Under the pieces are notes generated by a model. It had not been told where the DNA came from, made no database searches, and saw nothing but the letters and a program-made list of their open reading frames with translations. From contig JAVHPF010000043.1 of NCBI GenBank assembly GCA_036170435.1, positions 1-13,965 of the forward strand: DNA of 13,965 bases. The letters are read 5' to 3'. Below, in pieces: positions 1-9,287 of the stretch (the stretch's first letter is position 1; each line of letters opens with the position of its first letter). Source of the stretch: JAQVPN01 sp036170435. GTDB taxonomy: Bacteria; Patescibacteriota; Gracilibacteria; BD1-5; UBA6164. The position numbers were made by a program, and so were the translations under genes.

Positions 1-921
1 TTCTATTATTCAATCTATATTAATATTTTCATTTGAATCTAAGAAAATAGATTCTTCATCTAAATCATTTCTATTTATTTTTAAAGCTGGATAATCTTTT
101 TTATATTTTTCTATTATAGAATCTTTTTTCTTATTTATTTCATCTTCTTCTATTATAGAGTCTTTTCATCAAATTAAATTAGCATCTCTTAAAGTTTTTA
201 TAGATATTTTTTCTATAAAATAATTAAATAATTCTTTCTTTTTATTAATAGTATCTTCTCAATTAATATATTTTAAAGCTATTTTTAGATCTTCTAAATA
301 AATATCACTTCAATATTCATATCTTTCAAATAATCTATAGAATTTAAATTTATCATCTTCTGTATTAAAATTTATTTTTTCAATATCTCAAAAAATAGAT
401 GAAAATTTATCATTTAAGTTTCCTCTTTTTGTTATTTCGCTAAGTGATTTTACTATTTTAGATTCCACTAAAAAATTTTCTTGAAAAGACTTAAAAGTCG
501 CTATTTTTCTTAGATCTTCAATTTTTAATTTTGATAAAGACTTATTTAAATTCTTTTTCTCTTCATCAAAAAGTTCGAAATTTTTAGAATATATTGATTT
601 TACTGAGTTTAATAAATTATCCTTTGTAGTATATGATTTTTCAAAGTTTTTCCCAAGTAAAGAAATTAATTTATCATCATTAGTTTTTCAATCACTTGAT
701 TTTTCTAACTTAGAAAAATCCTCTCTTAATTGAGAATAGTCTCTTAAAAAAGAAATTTTGTGTTTATTTAAAAATTCACTATCTATATTAGATAAATCAA
801 AATTTTGTTTTGAAACATATTCCTCTATATATTCGTCTATTAGTAAATCATCAAATTTTTTTAGATCTTGAGTTTTCGTTTCATTTTGTTCTTTCTCATC
901 TAAATTTTCATTTGGAGCCAT
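1..921 (-). CDS. Unrecognised acidic/lysine-rich helical protein (N-terminal part, runs off the left edge)
   Basis: Open frame of 307 codons from the ATG at 919-921 to the window edge with no TAA or TAG; the stop lies outside. Three in-frame UGA codons are read as Gly, for example Asn-Leu-Ile-Gly-Gly-Lys near residues 248-253. The first ~25 residues are hydrophilic and Asn/Glu/Lys-rich. The rest looks all-helical with many Lys, Glu, Asp and Ser and no cysteine that I can see. There is no signal peptide or membrane segment, so it is probably cytoplasmic. A TTG three codons upstream could also start the frame, but the ATG is better placed behind the promoter at 956-984. It is probably transcribed alone, since a terminator separates it from the peroxiredoxin gene upstream. 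I do not recognise the family and propose no function. Confidence 0.75.
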
Positions 922-955
922 AAAAATCAAATAAATTTATAAAAATATTTTCTTT

Positions 956-984
956 ATTTTAACACAAAATTACCTATTTTGCAA
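956..984 (-). promoter_or_regulatory. Promoter of the 1-921 gene
   Basis: On the minus strand TTGCAA (979-984) and TAAAAT (956-961) are separated by 17 bases. The predicted transcript starts about 28 bases before the ATG. No Shine-Dalgarno sequence follows. Confidence 0.6.
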
Positions 985-994
985 GAAAAATAAC

Positions 995-1019
995 AAAAAA
1001 GACTATTAAAATAGTCTTT
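995..1019 (-). terminator. Rho-independent terminator of the peroxiredoxin gene
   Basis: Inverted repeat AAAGACTATT / AATAGTCTTT (998-1007 and 1010-1019), only 9 bases past the peroxiredoxin stop. On the minus strand it is followed by a T-run. Confidence 0.75.
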
Positions 1020-1027
1020 CCTTCTTT

Positions 1028-1486
1028 TTATACAATTTCTCTCAATACTTTTGCAGCGTGACCTGTAGCTTTTACATTTCTCCATTCTTTTAGAATTTCC
1101 CCATTTTGAACAACTAAAAAAGTAGATCTAATTACTCACATAACTATTTTCCCGTAATTATTTTTTTCTCCATAAACTCATAATTCTTTATGTAAAACTA
1201 AGTCTTTATCAGAAATAAAAGGTATTCATAAAGCTAAATTTGTAATAAACTTAATATGGGATTCTATAGAGTCTTTTGATACTCAAATAATATCTATTCC
1301 AAGTTTTTTAAATTCTCATGCTAAACAAGTGAAATCTTTAGCTTCCATAGAGCAACCTGGAGTATTATCTTTTGGGTAAAAATAAATTATAGTTTTATCC
1401 GATTTTAACATTTCTCAAAGTTTTTTAGTTTCAAATGATAAATCAGGATTTACTATTTCATAAGTATTTTCTAGATTAAGTTTCAT
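1028..1486 (-). CDS. bcp: Thiol peroxidase of the PrxQ/BCP family
   Basis: 152-residue peroxiredoxin, the usual length for the PrxQ/BCP group, which reduces H2O2 and organic hydroperoxides in the cytoplasm at the expense of thioredoxin-like donors. The active-site block FYPKDNTPGC is clear, with the peroxidatic Cys at residue 45. The partner arginine is probably the one in VIRSTF. A second cysteine lies at 54, nine residues later, instead of the +5 position used for the resolving Cys in E. coli BCP. It could serve as a resolving Cys, or the protein may work as a 1-Cys enzyme. Several conserved Gly, such as that in Phe-Thr-Cys-Leu-Ala-Gly, are UGA codons. The gene lies 67 bases downstream of secD in the same direction with a hairpin between. 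Its own promoter is weak (a possible TATATT at 1515-1520 inside that hairpin), so readthrough from secD may contribute. No signal peptide. Confidence 0.93.
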
Positions 1487-1513
1487 AATTATTATTTAAG
1501 TTAAATTTAAATT

Positions 1514-1549
1514 AAATATATCCTACAAAGCTAATTGTAGGATATATTT
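1514..1549 (-). terminator. Hairpin between secD and the peroxiredoxin gene
   Basis: Perfect 15-base arms (1514-1528 and 1535-1549, core ATCCTACAA/TTGTAGGAT) around a 6-base loop, starting 4 bases after the secD stop. On the minus strand it is followed by TTTAATTTAAATTT, a broken T-run, so termination may be partial. Confidence 0.65.
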
Positions 1550-1553
1550 TTTA

Positions 1554-3257
1554 TTATTCTTTATCTTTTAATCAAACAAAAGCTTTGTTAGAAATTCATT
1601 TTTTACTTGCAATAAGTATAACAAATATTCTACTTATCCACATAGCTGAGAATAAACTAACTACAAGACCTATACCAAGCATTAAACCAAATCATTTAAT
1701 CATATTAATACCGAATATAAATAAGATTATTGCGATGATTATACCTGTGATATGAGAATCCCATATAGCTGACCAAGAATGTTCAAAACCGATTTCAACA
1801 GCTTTTTTGATTGGAGTTTTCTTTCTAAGTTCTTCTTTTACTCTTTCAAATATAAGTACATTAGCATCGATTGCCATACCAATTGTAAGGATTATACCAG
1901 CTATAGAAGCTAGAGTTAGAACTGAACCTGACATTTTTACAAGTACAAGTAACATAGCTGTATATATAAGTAATGCTACTGCAGCTAATACTCAAGACCA
2001 AGAATATGTAAATACTAAGAATATAAATATTAGTGTAAATCAAATTATTCAAGCATAAATTAAGTTTTGAAGAGAATTCATACCAAGTTTAGCATCTATA
2101 GATTTTTCACTTGTTAGATAAATTGGTGCTGGGATAACTCAAGTATTTATATCATCTGCTAATTTTTTAGCTTCATCTGGAGTATAATTACCTGTAATTA
2201 CAGCTTTACCATCTCTTATTGGTTCATTTACATTTGGAGCAGTTAACATTTGTCCTCATACAAATATAGCAATTTGTTTTCCAACTAATCTAGTACTAAG
2301 TTCACCAAATATATCAGCTCAAATAGAATTGAAAGTAAGTTCTACCATTGGTTGAAAAGCTTGATTATATTGAACTGATGATTTTGTAAAATATCTATCA
2401 TCCAAACTTCTTCATTTAGCATCTTTAGCGATTATCCATTCAGAAGGAGCTGATCAAACAGCTAAATAATTAATAGTATAAACTTTTGTTTTTGAATCTA
2501 TATTAGAAATTTCAATAGCATAATATGTTTTTTCTCATGATTTTTGAGATATTTTACCATCAGATGACATAGCAAATGATGCTGATCCAGTTCATACTAT
2601 TAATTGATCTACTAATCAAGTTTTAAGATCAAGTTTAGATAAATTTATAGTCTTTTTTAATTTATCTATAGTACCTGACATAGTTCAGGCTTGTACATTT
2701 TCATTATCATCTTTATATTTATTTGCAGTAACGAAAAAATTATATTTTGATGTTTTTAATTCTTTAAGTGCTGCTCTAACTATATCTTTTCTAGCTTTAT
2801 AATCTGCATCAGTTAATTCACTAGTCCTTTTTTCTTTAAATTCAATTTTTACTACTTTTCAGATTGCATCTTTAGCTCTTTTGATATTAGCATTATCTTC
2901 TGTTGTATCCTTCCCTTTTAATGGGATTTGTACAATTATATGTTTTTCTGTTCCATAATCAGCTGTAGTTATAACTGAATCTGAAATGTTTAATGACTCT
3001 ATTCTTTTATCAACTATTGATTTAAGTCATTCTACAATAGAATCTTCTTTTTGTTTATTATTATCTTTATCTGCTCTTACTTTATCTAAATCAACTTTGT
3101 AATCTAATTCTACTCATCCTTGTAAATCTAATCAAAGTTTATATTCATTTCAAGTAAATGGCATAGTTAGACCAAAAGAAGTCCATGGGATTGTATAAAA
3201 AAGTGAGAAAGCCGCTATAAAAACAATTAATATTAAGTTAAAAAATCTCTTTTCCAT
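1554..3257 (-). CDS. secD: Protein translocase subunit SecD
   Basis: 567-residue SecD, the membrane subunit that works with SecF to pull exported proteins across the membrane using the ion gradient. Features in order: a membrane segment at about residues 5-23; the signature GLDLQGG at 42-48, in which the first and last Gly are UGA; an extracytoplasmic region (P1-like) to about residue 390, here Lys/Asp-rich; then about five membrane segments between about 399 and 560. The hallmark GMAIDANVLIFERVKEEL is at 460-477. The length fits a stand-alone SecD. The frame ends after the last membrane segment, so it is not a SecDF fusion, and no secF follows: the next gene is a peroxiredoxin. UGG is used as Trp (His-Ser-Trp-Ser-Ala-Ile-Trp) in the same frame where UGA fills conserved Gly positions. 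It is transcribed from its own promoter (3296-3322). Confidence 0.96.
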
Positions 3258-3295
3258 TTAGTATTATTATTAGTAAATTAAATTAGTTTAGCTTC

Positions 3296-3322
3296 ATTAT
3301 ATGAAAACTTCTTTTTTATCAA
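3296..3322 (-). promoter_or_regulatory. secD promoter
   Basis: Minus-strand TTGATA (3317-3322) and a perfect TATAAT (3296-3301) with a short 15-base spacer. The inferred leader is about 32 bases, A/T-rich, with no Shine-Dalgarno sequence. Confidence 0.6.
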
Positions 3323-3336
3323 GTTTTTTGTGCTAT

Positions 3337-3373
3337 AAAAATAAAAGTCTAGAAATTCTAGACTTTTATTTTT
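3337..3373 (-). terminator. Terminator of the surface-protein operon
   Basis: Perfect 18-base arms (3337-3354 and 3356-3373, core AGTCTAGAA/TTCTAGACT) around a single central base. It begins one base past the TAG stop of the 942-residue protein. The 3' arm on the minus strand ends in a T-rich run. The palindrome also has a T-run on the plus strand, so it could act both ways, but no plus-strand gene needs it. Confidence 0.8.
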
Positions 3374-3374
3374 T

Positions 3375-6203
3375 CTAATTTGAACTAAATCATTTTGGAG
3401 GATTTGTTTGAATTGAAGGATTATAAATAATAACTACATTGTTAGAGTTATTATTATTTTTATCTTTTTGTGAACCCCATCAATTATTTGATCTTCTAAG
3501 ATAATTTAAATCATATATCATTGCTTGATCAAAAACACTAGTTTCTTGTCATCCAGGAAGTATATATTGTCATCCAGCATTTACAGCTCATCCAATAGTA
3601 TTTCTTGTTAAAATACTTCATTTTATAACAAGTTGATTTTCTAATGCATTTGTTCTTATATCTGTATCAGAAATATAAGGATTCCCCGAAGAATTAGAGC
3701 TTATTAATCATCCATCAGCATAAATTGAAGCTTTTATATAAGTAACATCTGGAGTTATATAGATATTTCATATTTTATTATAATCTAAGCTAACATTATA
3801 TCAATCTTTTAAAACTATAATTCATAACTTTTCTTTATTTATATTTTCATTAATTATAAAGTTTCAGTTTTTTATAACTAAAGTTTCAAAATCTTTTGAT
3901 TTAATATTACTATATTCAATATTTTTATCAGTTGAATTAGTTAAATCGTAATATAAAACTTTATTAACTAAATCTCATGATTTCATTCATTTAGTTATAA
4001 TTGCAGCATTTTTCTTAACTGAAGCTCTCATTGTAGATTTAGATAAATCTGAAAAATTTACAATATTATTAGTAGTTGCAGATTTTCAAGAAGTTTGAGA
4101 AGTTCAAACTACTTTTATTCAAGAAATTCATTTTACTCATAATAAAGATAGTTTATCATTATTATTTGGATTCGTGCTAGTATTTATATAATATTTAATA
4201 TTTTTTAAATCTATAGTATATGAAATAACAGGGTTATTGGATAGTTCAATTCCAGGAGCATTATTAAGTCATGTAGTATTAGCTGCATCAATAGTAAAAC
4301 TATATTTTAGATTATTTGAATCTATAATAGAAGTTGGTCATTTTTTAAATACATGATCATTACTAGCTAATTTTATATCATCTTTAAAATTATTTATTTC
4401 ATAAAAACTTAAAGATGATTTAGTAATTATAGATAATCACATATTTAAAGAAGGTCAAATTTCAAGTTTTTTATTAGCATTAGTTATAGATAAATCTGTT
4501 GTTATAAATGGTTTTAAGAAAGTTATTTCTTTTGTAAATGATAATTGTTTATATGAAGATATATTTCAGTCTAAATCATATACTGGGAACTTAGCCTGAA
4601 AAGTTATATCTTTAGATCAAGGTGAATATGATTTTATATCAAAACATATTTTTGATGAATTAAATGTATTATTATAAATATATAATCAATCTCAGATATT
4701 ATTAATTTGATCTAAATAAAATTGATAATTTGGTGTTACATCTATAGTTCACATATCTAAATAAGTATTCCCAAAAGAATCTGTTATATTTTGACAAAAT
4801 GAATAGTTATTATTTCAATTTGCGTATAAAGTAGCAGATGGAGAGAAAGATTCAGTTCATGATTTAGGTGTATAGTCATTATTTGGAAGTATAACTAATC
4901 CCGTAGCTAAATCCCCTATTTTGTTTCAATTATATTTAAAAATTAATTCCATTCAATAGTTTTCGGCTGGAATATTATTTGCATCAATACATGAGGTTTC
5001 ATTTCAATTACTACAAGTTGCAGTTTTATTTTTTAAAACAAAGGCTAAATTTCAAAAATCTCTATTAGACTCTCATTTACTGGGATTAATATTTATTGTT
5101 GATACCCATTTAGTAAATTCATCTTTTTTTATAGTTAATGTAACTTGATTAACTTGATCTTTTACTCATCAAATTTCTCATACCGTTGCATAATAAATTC
5201 ATGAAAGCTTGATATTTTTATCAGCAAACATTTTATTAGGTAATCATCAATTTATCTTCATATTAGTTCAGTCAAAAATTGACTGTATTATTCAATTTAA
5301 AGTTCAATTATACGAAGTATTATGAAAATCAGTTTTTCCATCAGAATATTCAATTTTTGAACAAGTTAAGTTAACTGGATTAAGTTTTACTTTTGTTGTT
5401 GTATATATGTGTTGAGTAAAATCCCAATAATTTAGTCAAGTTGTATAATCTGGTCATTGTGTATTTGCTGTAGAAGATAATGTAAATCAAACATTGACTC
5501 AATTAAAAGCGCTATATTCATTTATATTATTACTACTAGGAGTTGATCAAATTCAGGTTTTTTTAAAGATTCTTTTTTTTAATAAAATTATTTTATTATC
5601 ACTTGAAATATTATAATAAAATTCATCTTGTCATACATAAGTATTATTTGAAAAAGTTTCAATTATATCCGAAGTAGAATTATGTGTAAGTATTATTTTA
5701 TTATTTTGCAAATCTATTGATATATCTTCTCATGTAAAATCATGATCATGTCAATTATATGTAATAATTATAGAATCAGGCCCGTGAGAGTGTCATCCAT
5801 GAGAATCAATAGATATTATATTTCAATTTTTAATAATATCTAAATCTGTTTGTATATTTATTGAGGACTCAATTTTTTCACTATCATATCCCCAATTTCA
5901 CCATGAAGAAATATTACAATTAGAAACATGATAATTACATCATCCTATTGATGCTCATAAATTTTTTGAAATTGTCGTATGATTTACATCTGATATTTCA
6001 ATTATTCAGGGTGAGTCAATTTTATAATCTCTTTTATAATGATGATGTCATCAAAGAGAAAAATCAGTATGAAGTACTCATCAAGTAGAAGTACAGTCAT
6101 ATTTAAAACTAGATATATTTGTAACATCGACATTTGCATTTGCTATATTTAGTATTCAAAAAAGACTAAATAAGAACAATAAAATGTGTATTTTTGTTTT
6201 CAT
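3375..6203 (-). CDS. Large secreted surface protein, beta-rich, function unknown
   Basis: 942 residues, one uninterrupted frame only if its dozens of in-frame UGA codons are Gly; ends at TAG. Residues 1-23 are a clear signal peptide (MKTKIH, a hydrophobic stretch, then ANA before the predicted cut). The mature protein is rich in Asn, Ser, Thr, Ile and Tyr and looks like a string of beta-sandwich domains, with no C-terminal membrane segment or sorting motif that I can see. The N-terminal part has Cys37, Cys89 and Cys96 and two histidine clusters (His53-55, and His135 to His154). The last ~100 residues (ending in TNPPKGFSSN) contain IKGSILTRNTIGG and AMIYDLNYLRR. From memory these resemble a C-terminal block seen in other large CPR surface proteins, which I cannot verify here. 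It follows the membrane-anchored protein gene by 19 bases, so the two are probably one operon. Role inferred only: envelope, adhesion or pilus-associated. Confidence 0.85.
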
Positions 6204-6222
6204 AATTTTAAACAATTAATTA

Positions 6223-7314
6223 TTAATATAATTTAAATTCATAATTTCATTTTTCATCTAATATTTTCATACTAGAAGTTTTCCAAACTCAATTAGTTTG
6301 GTCTAAATTCCAAAAAGGTGGAATATTATATTTATCCAAATCTACCTTAGTTAACCAAGTATTTTTAGGAACTTTTACTAAATCTATTCAAGGAGCTCTT
6401 TCTAAATTTTGAATAATTCCTGTTCAAGTTATTTCTTTAGATAATTTTAATTCATTCTCTCCAGAATAAGCTTTTACTAAAGGCATTCATAAAGTAGTCA
6501 TAGAACTTCAAACTAAAGTTCAGTTTTCATCAAATGCATCTAAATTTAATACACTTAAATCTCAATCAGAAGCCCCTATATCAAAAAAGTAAACATCTAT
6601 ATTTCCAGAAACTGGAGTTCAATCTAAATTAACAAAAGAATTTGCATCTATTTTGTAATCAAAGTTTTTTGTTTTATACGAAATCTCTTTATTTGAGTCA
6701 GTATTTATAGTATAGTTAGTTTTTAATAATTTTGGATTAGTTTCAATAATAGAATCAGATCAATTTCATAAAACTACTTTTTCATAAGAATCTAGATATC
6801 ATTTTTTAGAAAATCTAAGTCTATGGATAAAATTATTATATAAGTCTTTATTTTGATTAAAATCGATATTTCAATCAACACTGATTTTCACTCAAGTCAT
6901 TCTATTTCATTTTGTATCGGAAATAGATAATTTTAATTTTGTGGCTAATTTTTCACAAAATTCTTTATTTTCATTAGTTTGATTCTTACATAAAGTATTT
7001 CTATAATTAAGTGAATCTTTATAATTTCACACGAATGAACTTAAAAAAGAAGCTTTTCATAAATCATTTTTTGAAACAAGGTAATCAATTTTTTTATTTA
7101 TTTCCGTAGCTCAAGATTCAGTATATAAGCTACCTGCTAATTTATTTATAGAAATACCATCTAAATAATTAGAGTTATTAGCATTTTCTACTAATTTTTT
7201 ATTTTCGTAATTTTTAATATTTCATCATTTATTTAATGAAAATCAAATTACTAATCAAACAATAACAAGTATAATAATAGAACCGTAAACAAGTTTTGAT
7301 TTTTGTTTATCCAT
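6223..7314 (-). CDS. Membrane-anchored extracellular protein, first gene of the surface operon
   Basis: 363 residues. A short Lys-containing N-terminus is followed by one membrane segment (about residues 9-28), which probably anchors the rest outside the cell. Two cysteines, in CKNQTNENKEFCEK near residue 110, could form a disulfide. Around residues 125-185, the stretch starting LKLSISDTKGNRMTGVKISV looks like a carboxypeptidase-regulatory/Ig-like beta domain. The C-terminal half contains SGNIDVYFFDI, a 'TLGMPLV' segment and WNLDQTNGVW at 335-344. This 'W-x-D-G-W' pattern is seen in bacterial surface proteins that precede carbohydrate- or matrix-binding modules; that comparison is from memory. 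In it both Trp are UGG and the Gly is UGA. A strong promoter lies upstream (7348-7376). The 942-residue secreted protein follows after 19 bases, which suggests the two act together. Confidence 0.85.
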
Positions 7315-7347
7315 AAGAAAATATAATTTAAAAAATAAATCTCTTGA

Positions 7348-7376
7348 ATTTTAAGATATTAATCTAATTTTGTCAA
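7348..7376 (-). promoter_or_regulatory. Promoter of the surface-protein operon
   Basis: Best promoter in the window: minus-strand consensus TTGACA (7371-7376), a 17-base spacer and TAAAAT (7348-7353). The leader to the ATG at 7314 is about 27 bases with no Shine-Dalgarno sequence. Confidence 0.75.
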
Positions 7377-7403
7377 GATTTTAATACCTAACTTAGAATT
7401 ATA

Positions 7404-7456
7404 AATAAAAAAGAATAATGTAAAGTAATATTATCTTTACATTATTCTTTTTTATT
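7404..7456 (-). terminator. rlmN terminator
   Basis: Perfect 22-base arms (7404-7425 and 7435-7456, core GAATAATGTAAAG/CTTTACATTATTC) with a 9-base loop, 10 bases past the rlmN stop. The minus-strand 3' arm ends CTTTTTTATT. Confidence 0.8.
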
Positions 7457-7466
7457 ATCTAGTTTT

Positions 7467-8510
7467 TTATTGTTCTTCTTTTTTATTTGCAAGTTGACCA
7501 CATGCTGCATCAATATCATCTCACATAGTAGCTCTTATAGTAGAAACCACTCCAGCTTTTTCAAGAATTTTTTGAAATTTTTCTATCATAATTCTAGAAG
7601 TAGGTTTATATCAATCTGAAGAAACTCATTCTCCTGGATTATAAGGGATGAAATTTACATGAGCTAGTTTCCCTTTTAGTAATTCTGCCAGTTTATAAGC
7701 CATTGATAAATCATCATTTACTCACTGAATCATTATATATTCATAAAATACTCTTTTATTTGTGATAGCAGTATATTCATCCAAAGATTTCATAAGTTCA
7801 GAAAGTGGATATGTGTTATCAACAGGCATTATTTGTTTTCTAACTTCATCATCTGGTGCATGGAGAGAAATAGCAAGTGAAGTTTGTGGAAAATCAACAG
7901 TAAATTTTCTAATTCATGGGACAATTCAACAAGTAGAAATAGTAACTCTTCTATTTGCTAGATTTAATTTCTTTTGATTAGTAGCAATATCTATAGATTT
8001 TTTTACATTTTCATAATTAAGCATAGGTTCGCCCATTCCCATATATACAACATTTCTAAGTATTTTTCATTCTTTAGTTAATATGTTTACTGCTTCCATA
8101 ATTTGATCTAGAATTTCATAATATTCTAGATTTCTTTTTAATCATAATTTTCAAGTAGCACAAAAAGAACAAGCCATAGGACAACCAACCTGGCAAGAAA
8201 CACAAAGTGTATTTCTACCAGTTAAATGTCTCATAATAACAGCTTCAACAAAATATCAGTCTTTAGTTTTAAAAAGTATTTTTGTAGTTTGTCAGTTTTC
8301 TCCGGTAACAATATGATCTATTTCCAAAGAAGAATAGAAAAATTCTTTCTTTAGCATTTCTCTGATTGGTTTTGAAATAGTTGTTATTTCATCAAAATCT
8401 ACTATATTATTTTTATAGATTGCATTTTCAATCTGCGCATATCTAAAAGGCTGTTCCTTAATCTCTTTTATAAATTCTTTGATTTTATCTTCATCGTGTA
8501 TAGAGTACAT
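7467..8510 (-). CDS. rlmN: 23S rRNA A2503 / tRNA A37 C2-methyltransferase RlmN (radical SAM)
   Basis: 347 residues, normal for RlmN. It methylates C2 of A2503 in 23S rRNA and of A37 in some tRNAs, using SAM both as radical source and methyl donor. The radical-SAM cluster motif CPMACSFC is present with ligands Cys110, Cys114 and Cys117, preceded by the typical CVSCQVG. YMGMGEPMLNY is the usual GGE-type SAM-binding segment. The C-terminal GDDIDAACGQL carries the methyl-accepting Cys337 (second essential Cys in E. coli RlmN). The ISLHA and NFIPYNP motifs are also present. Some Gly, including the one in Met-Gly-Asp-Asp, are UGA. The gene diverges from the prepilin gene across 128 bases. Its promoter is uncertain: TTTACT (8568-8573) and TATATC (8547-8552), 15 apart, is the best candidate. 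No Shine-Dalgarno sequence. Confidence 0.97.
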
Positions 8511-8577
8511 ATTTTTAAGTTAATTACTATGAAATTTGAAGCTTAGGATATAGAAAAATGACAAAAAGTAAAATTAT

Positions 8578-8605
8578 TTGAAAAAAAAAAGCTTTTGCTT
8601 ATTAT
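8578..8605 (+). promoter_or_regulatory. Probable promoter of the prepilin gene
   Basis: TTGAAA (8578-8583), 16-base spacer, TATTAT (8600-8605), giving a leader of about 27 bases like the other genes here. A TATAAA-like box at 8621-8626 is an alternative that would make the message almost leaderless. Confidence 0.45.
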
Positions 8606-8638
8606 TAATTGAAATTTATATATAAAATAATATTTCTA

Positions 8639-9229
8639 ATGTTTAAATCAAAAAAAGCAGCTTCTATAGTTGAAGTTCTTGTTATTATGCTAATAATATT
8701 AGTTGGTACAATTTGAATGTATACTATTTTTGGTAAATGACAAAATTTATCTATTACAACTTCAAATAGAATACAAGCAATTCAAATAGCTAGAGAATGA
8801 CTTGAAGCTATGATAAATATTAGAGATACTAATTATTTATTATATTCTGCTAATTATAAAGATTGTTGGAATACAATAAATTATGATTCAGCTTGTGTTA
8901 CTCGAGCTCCTAATCAAATAGTTACAAATTCGTATAAGATATATCAATGAAGTGATGCTAGATGGTATTTACGAAATTTTACTACTTGATTATATTCTAA
9001 CTCAACATATAGAAATAATTTCAAAGTCTGAATAGATTCTAACTGATTATATACACAATCTTGATGAACTGATACAAAACCTTTATTTACAAGAGAAATA
9101 AAAGTATTGAAACCTTCATCTGATGAAATGGATATCACAAGCTTAGTGCAATGGAGTGATTCATCAAAACAATGAGTTTTAAAAGTAGAATTATCGACTA
9201 CTATTACAAATTTTAAAAATAAAAATTAA
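8639..9229 (+). CDS. Type IV prepilin-like protein
   Basis: 196 residues. The N-terminus MFKSKKAASIVEVLV, followed by a hydrophobic helix to about residue 32, is a class III (prepilin) signal. Glu12 fits the conserved Glu5 of the mature pilin, which puts the prepilin peptidase cut between Ala7 and Ala8, with Ala instead of the usual Gly at -1. The segment AREGLEAMINIRDTN right after the helix is, from memory, typical of pseudopilins from candidate-phyla bacteria; its Gly is UGA. The remainder is a small Ser/Asn/Thr-rich globular domain with Cys76 and Cys85. It probably is a minor pilin or pseudopilin for surface attachment, DNA uptake or secretion. No other pilus gene is in the window, and it stands alone between a promoter and a strong terminator. 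The start is the only ATG that gives the signal; there is no Shine-Dalgarno sequence. Confidence 0.88.
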
Positions 9230-9247
9230 TAAAAGTAGAGATATTTT

Positions 9248-9285
9248 TAACCCCGGGGTTTTGAGACCCCGGGGTTATTTTTTTT
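9248..9285 (+). terminator. GC-rich terminator of the prepilin gene
   Basis: 12-base arms TAACCCCGGGGT / ACCCCGGGGTTA (9248-9259 and 9266-9277), loop TTTGAG, then eight T on the plus strand. It sits between two converging genes. On the minus strand it lacks a T-run but may still block transcription from the RNase R gene. Confidence 0.88.
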
Positions 9286-9287
9286 AA

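Noticed and set aside
1807..2058. Plus-strand open frame of 83 codons
   Set aside because: It lies antisense inside the conserved membrane part of SecD, a shadow of its codon pattern; no promoter or family resemblance.
3337..7456. Long perfect palindromes as mobile-element ends or CRISPR repeats
   Set aside because: Each sits directly after a stop codon with a T-run, has a different sequence, and is not repeated; they are terminators.
7762..7977. Plus-strand open frame of 71 codons
   Set aside because: Antisense shadow of RlmN.
1554..8510. Many broken genes (pseudogenes) with premature UGA
   Set aside because: The 'breaks' are always UGA, fall on conserved glycines, and the frame resumes perfectly each time; recoding explains them and decay does not.
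8944..9138. Minus-strand open frame of 64 codons
   Set aside because: Antisense to the prepilin gene, which has a clear signal, promoter and terminator.
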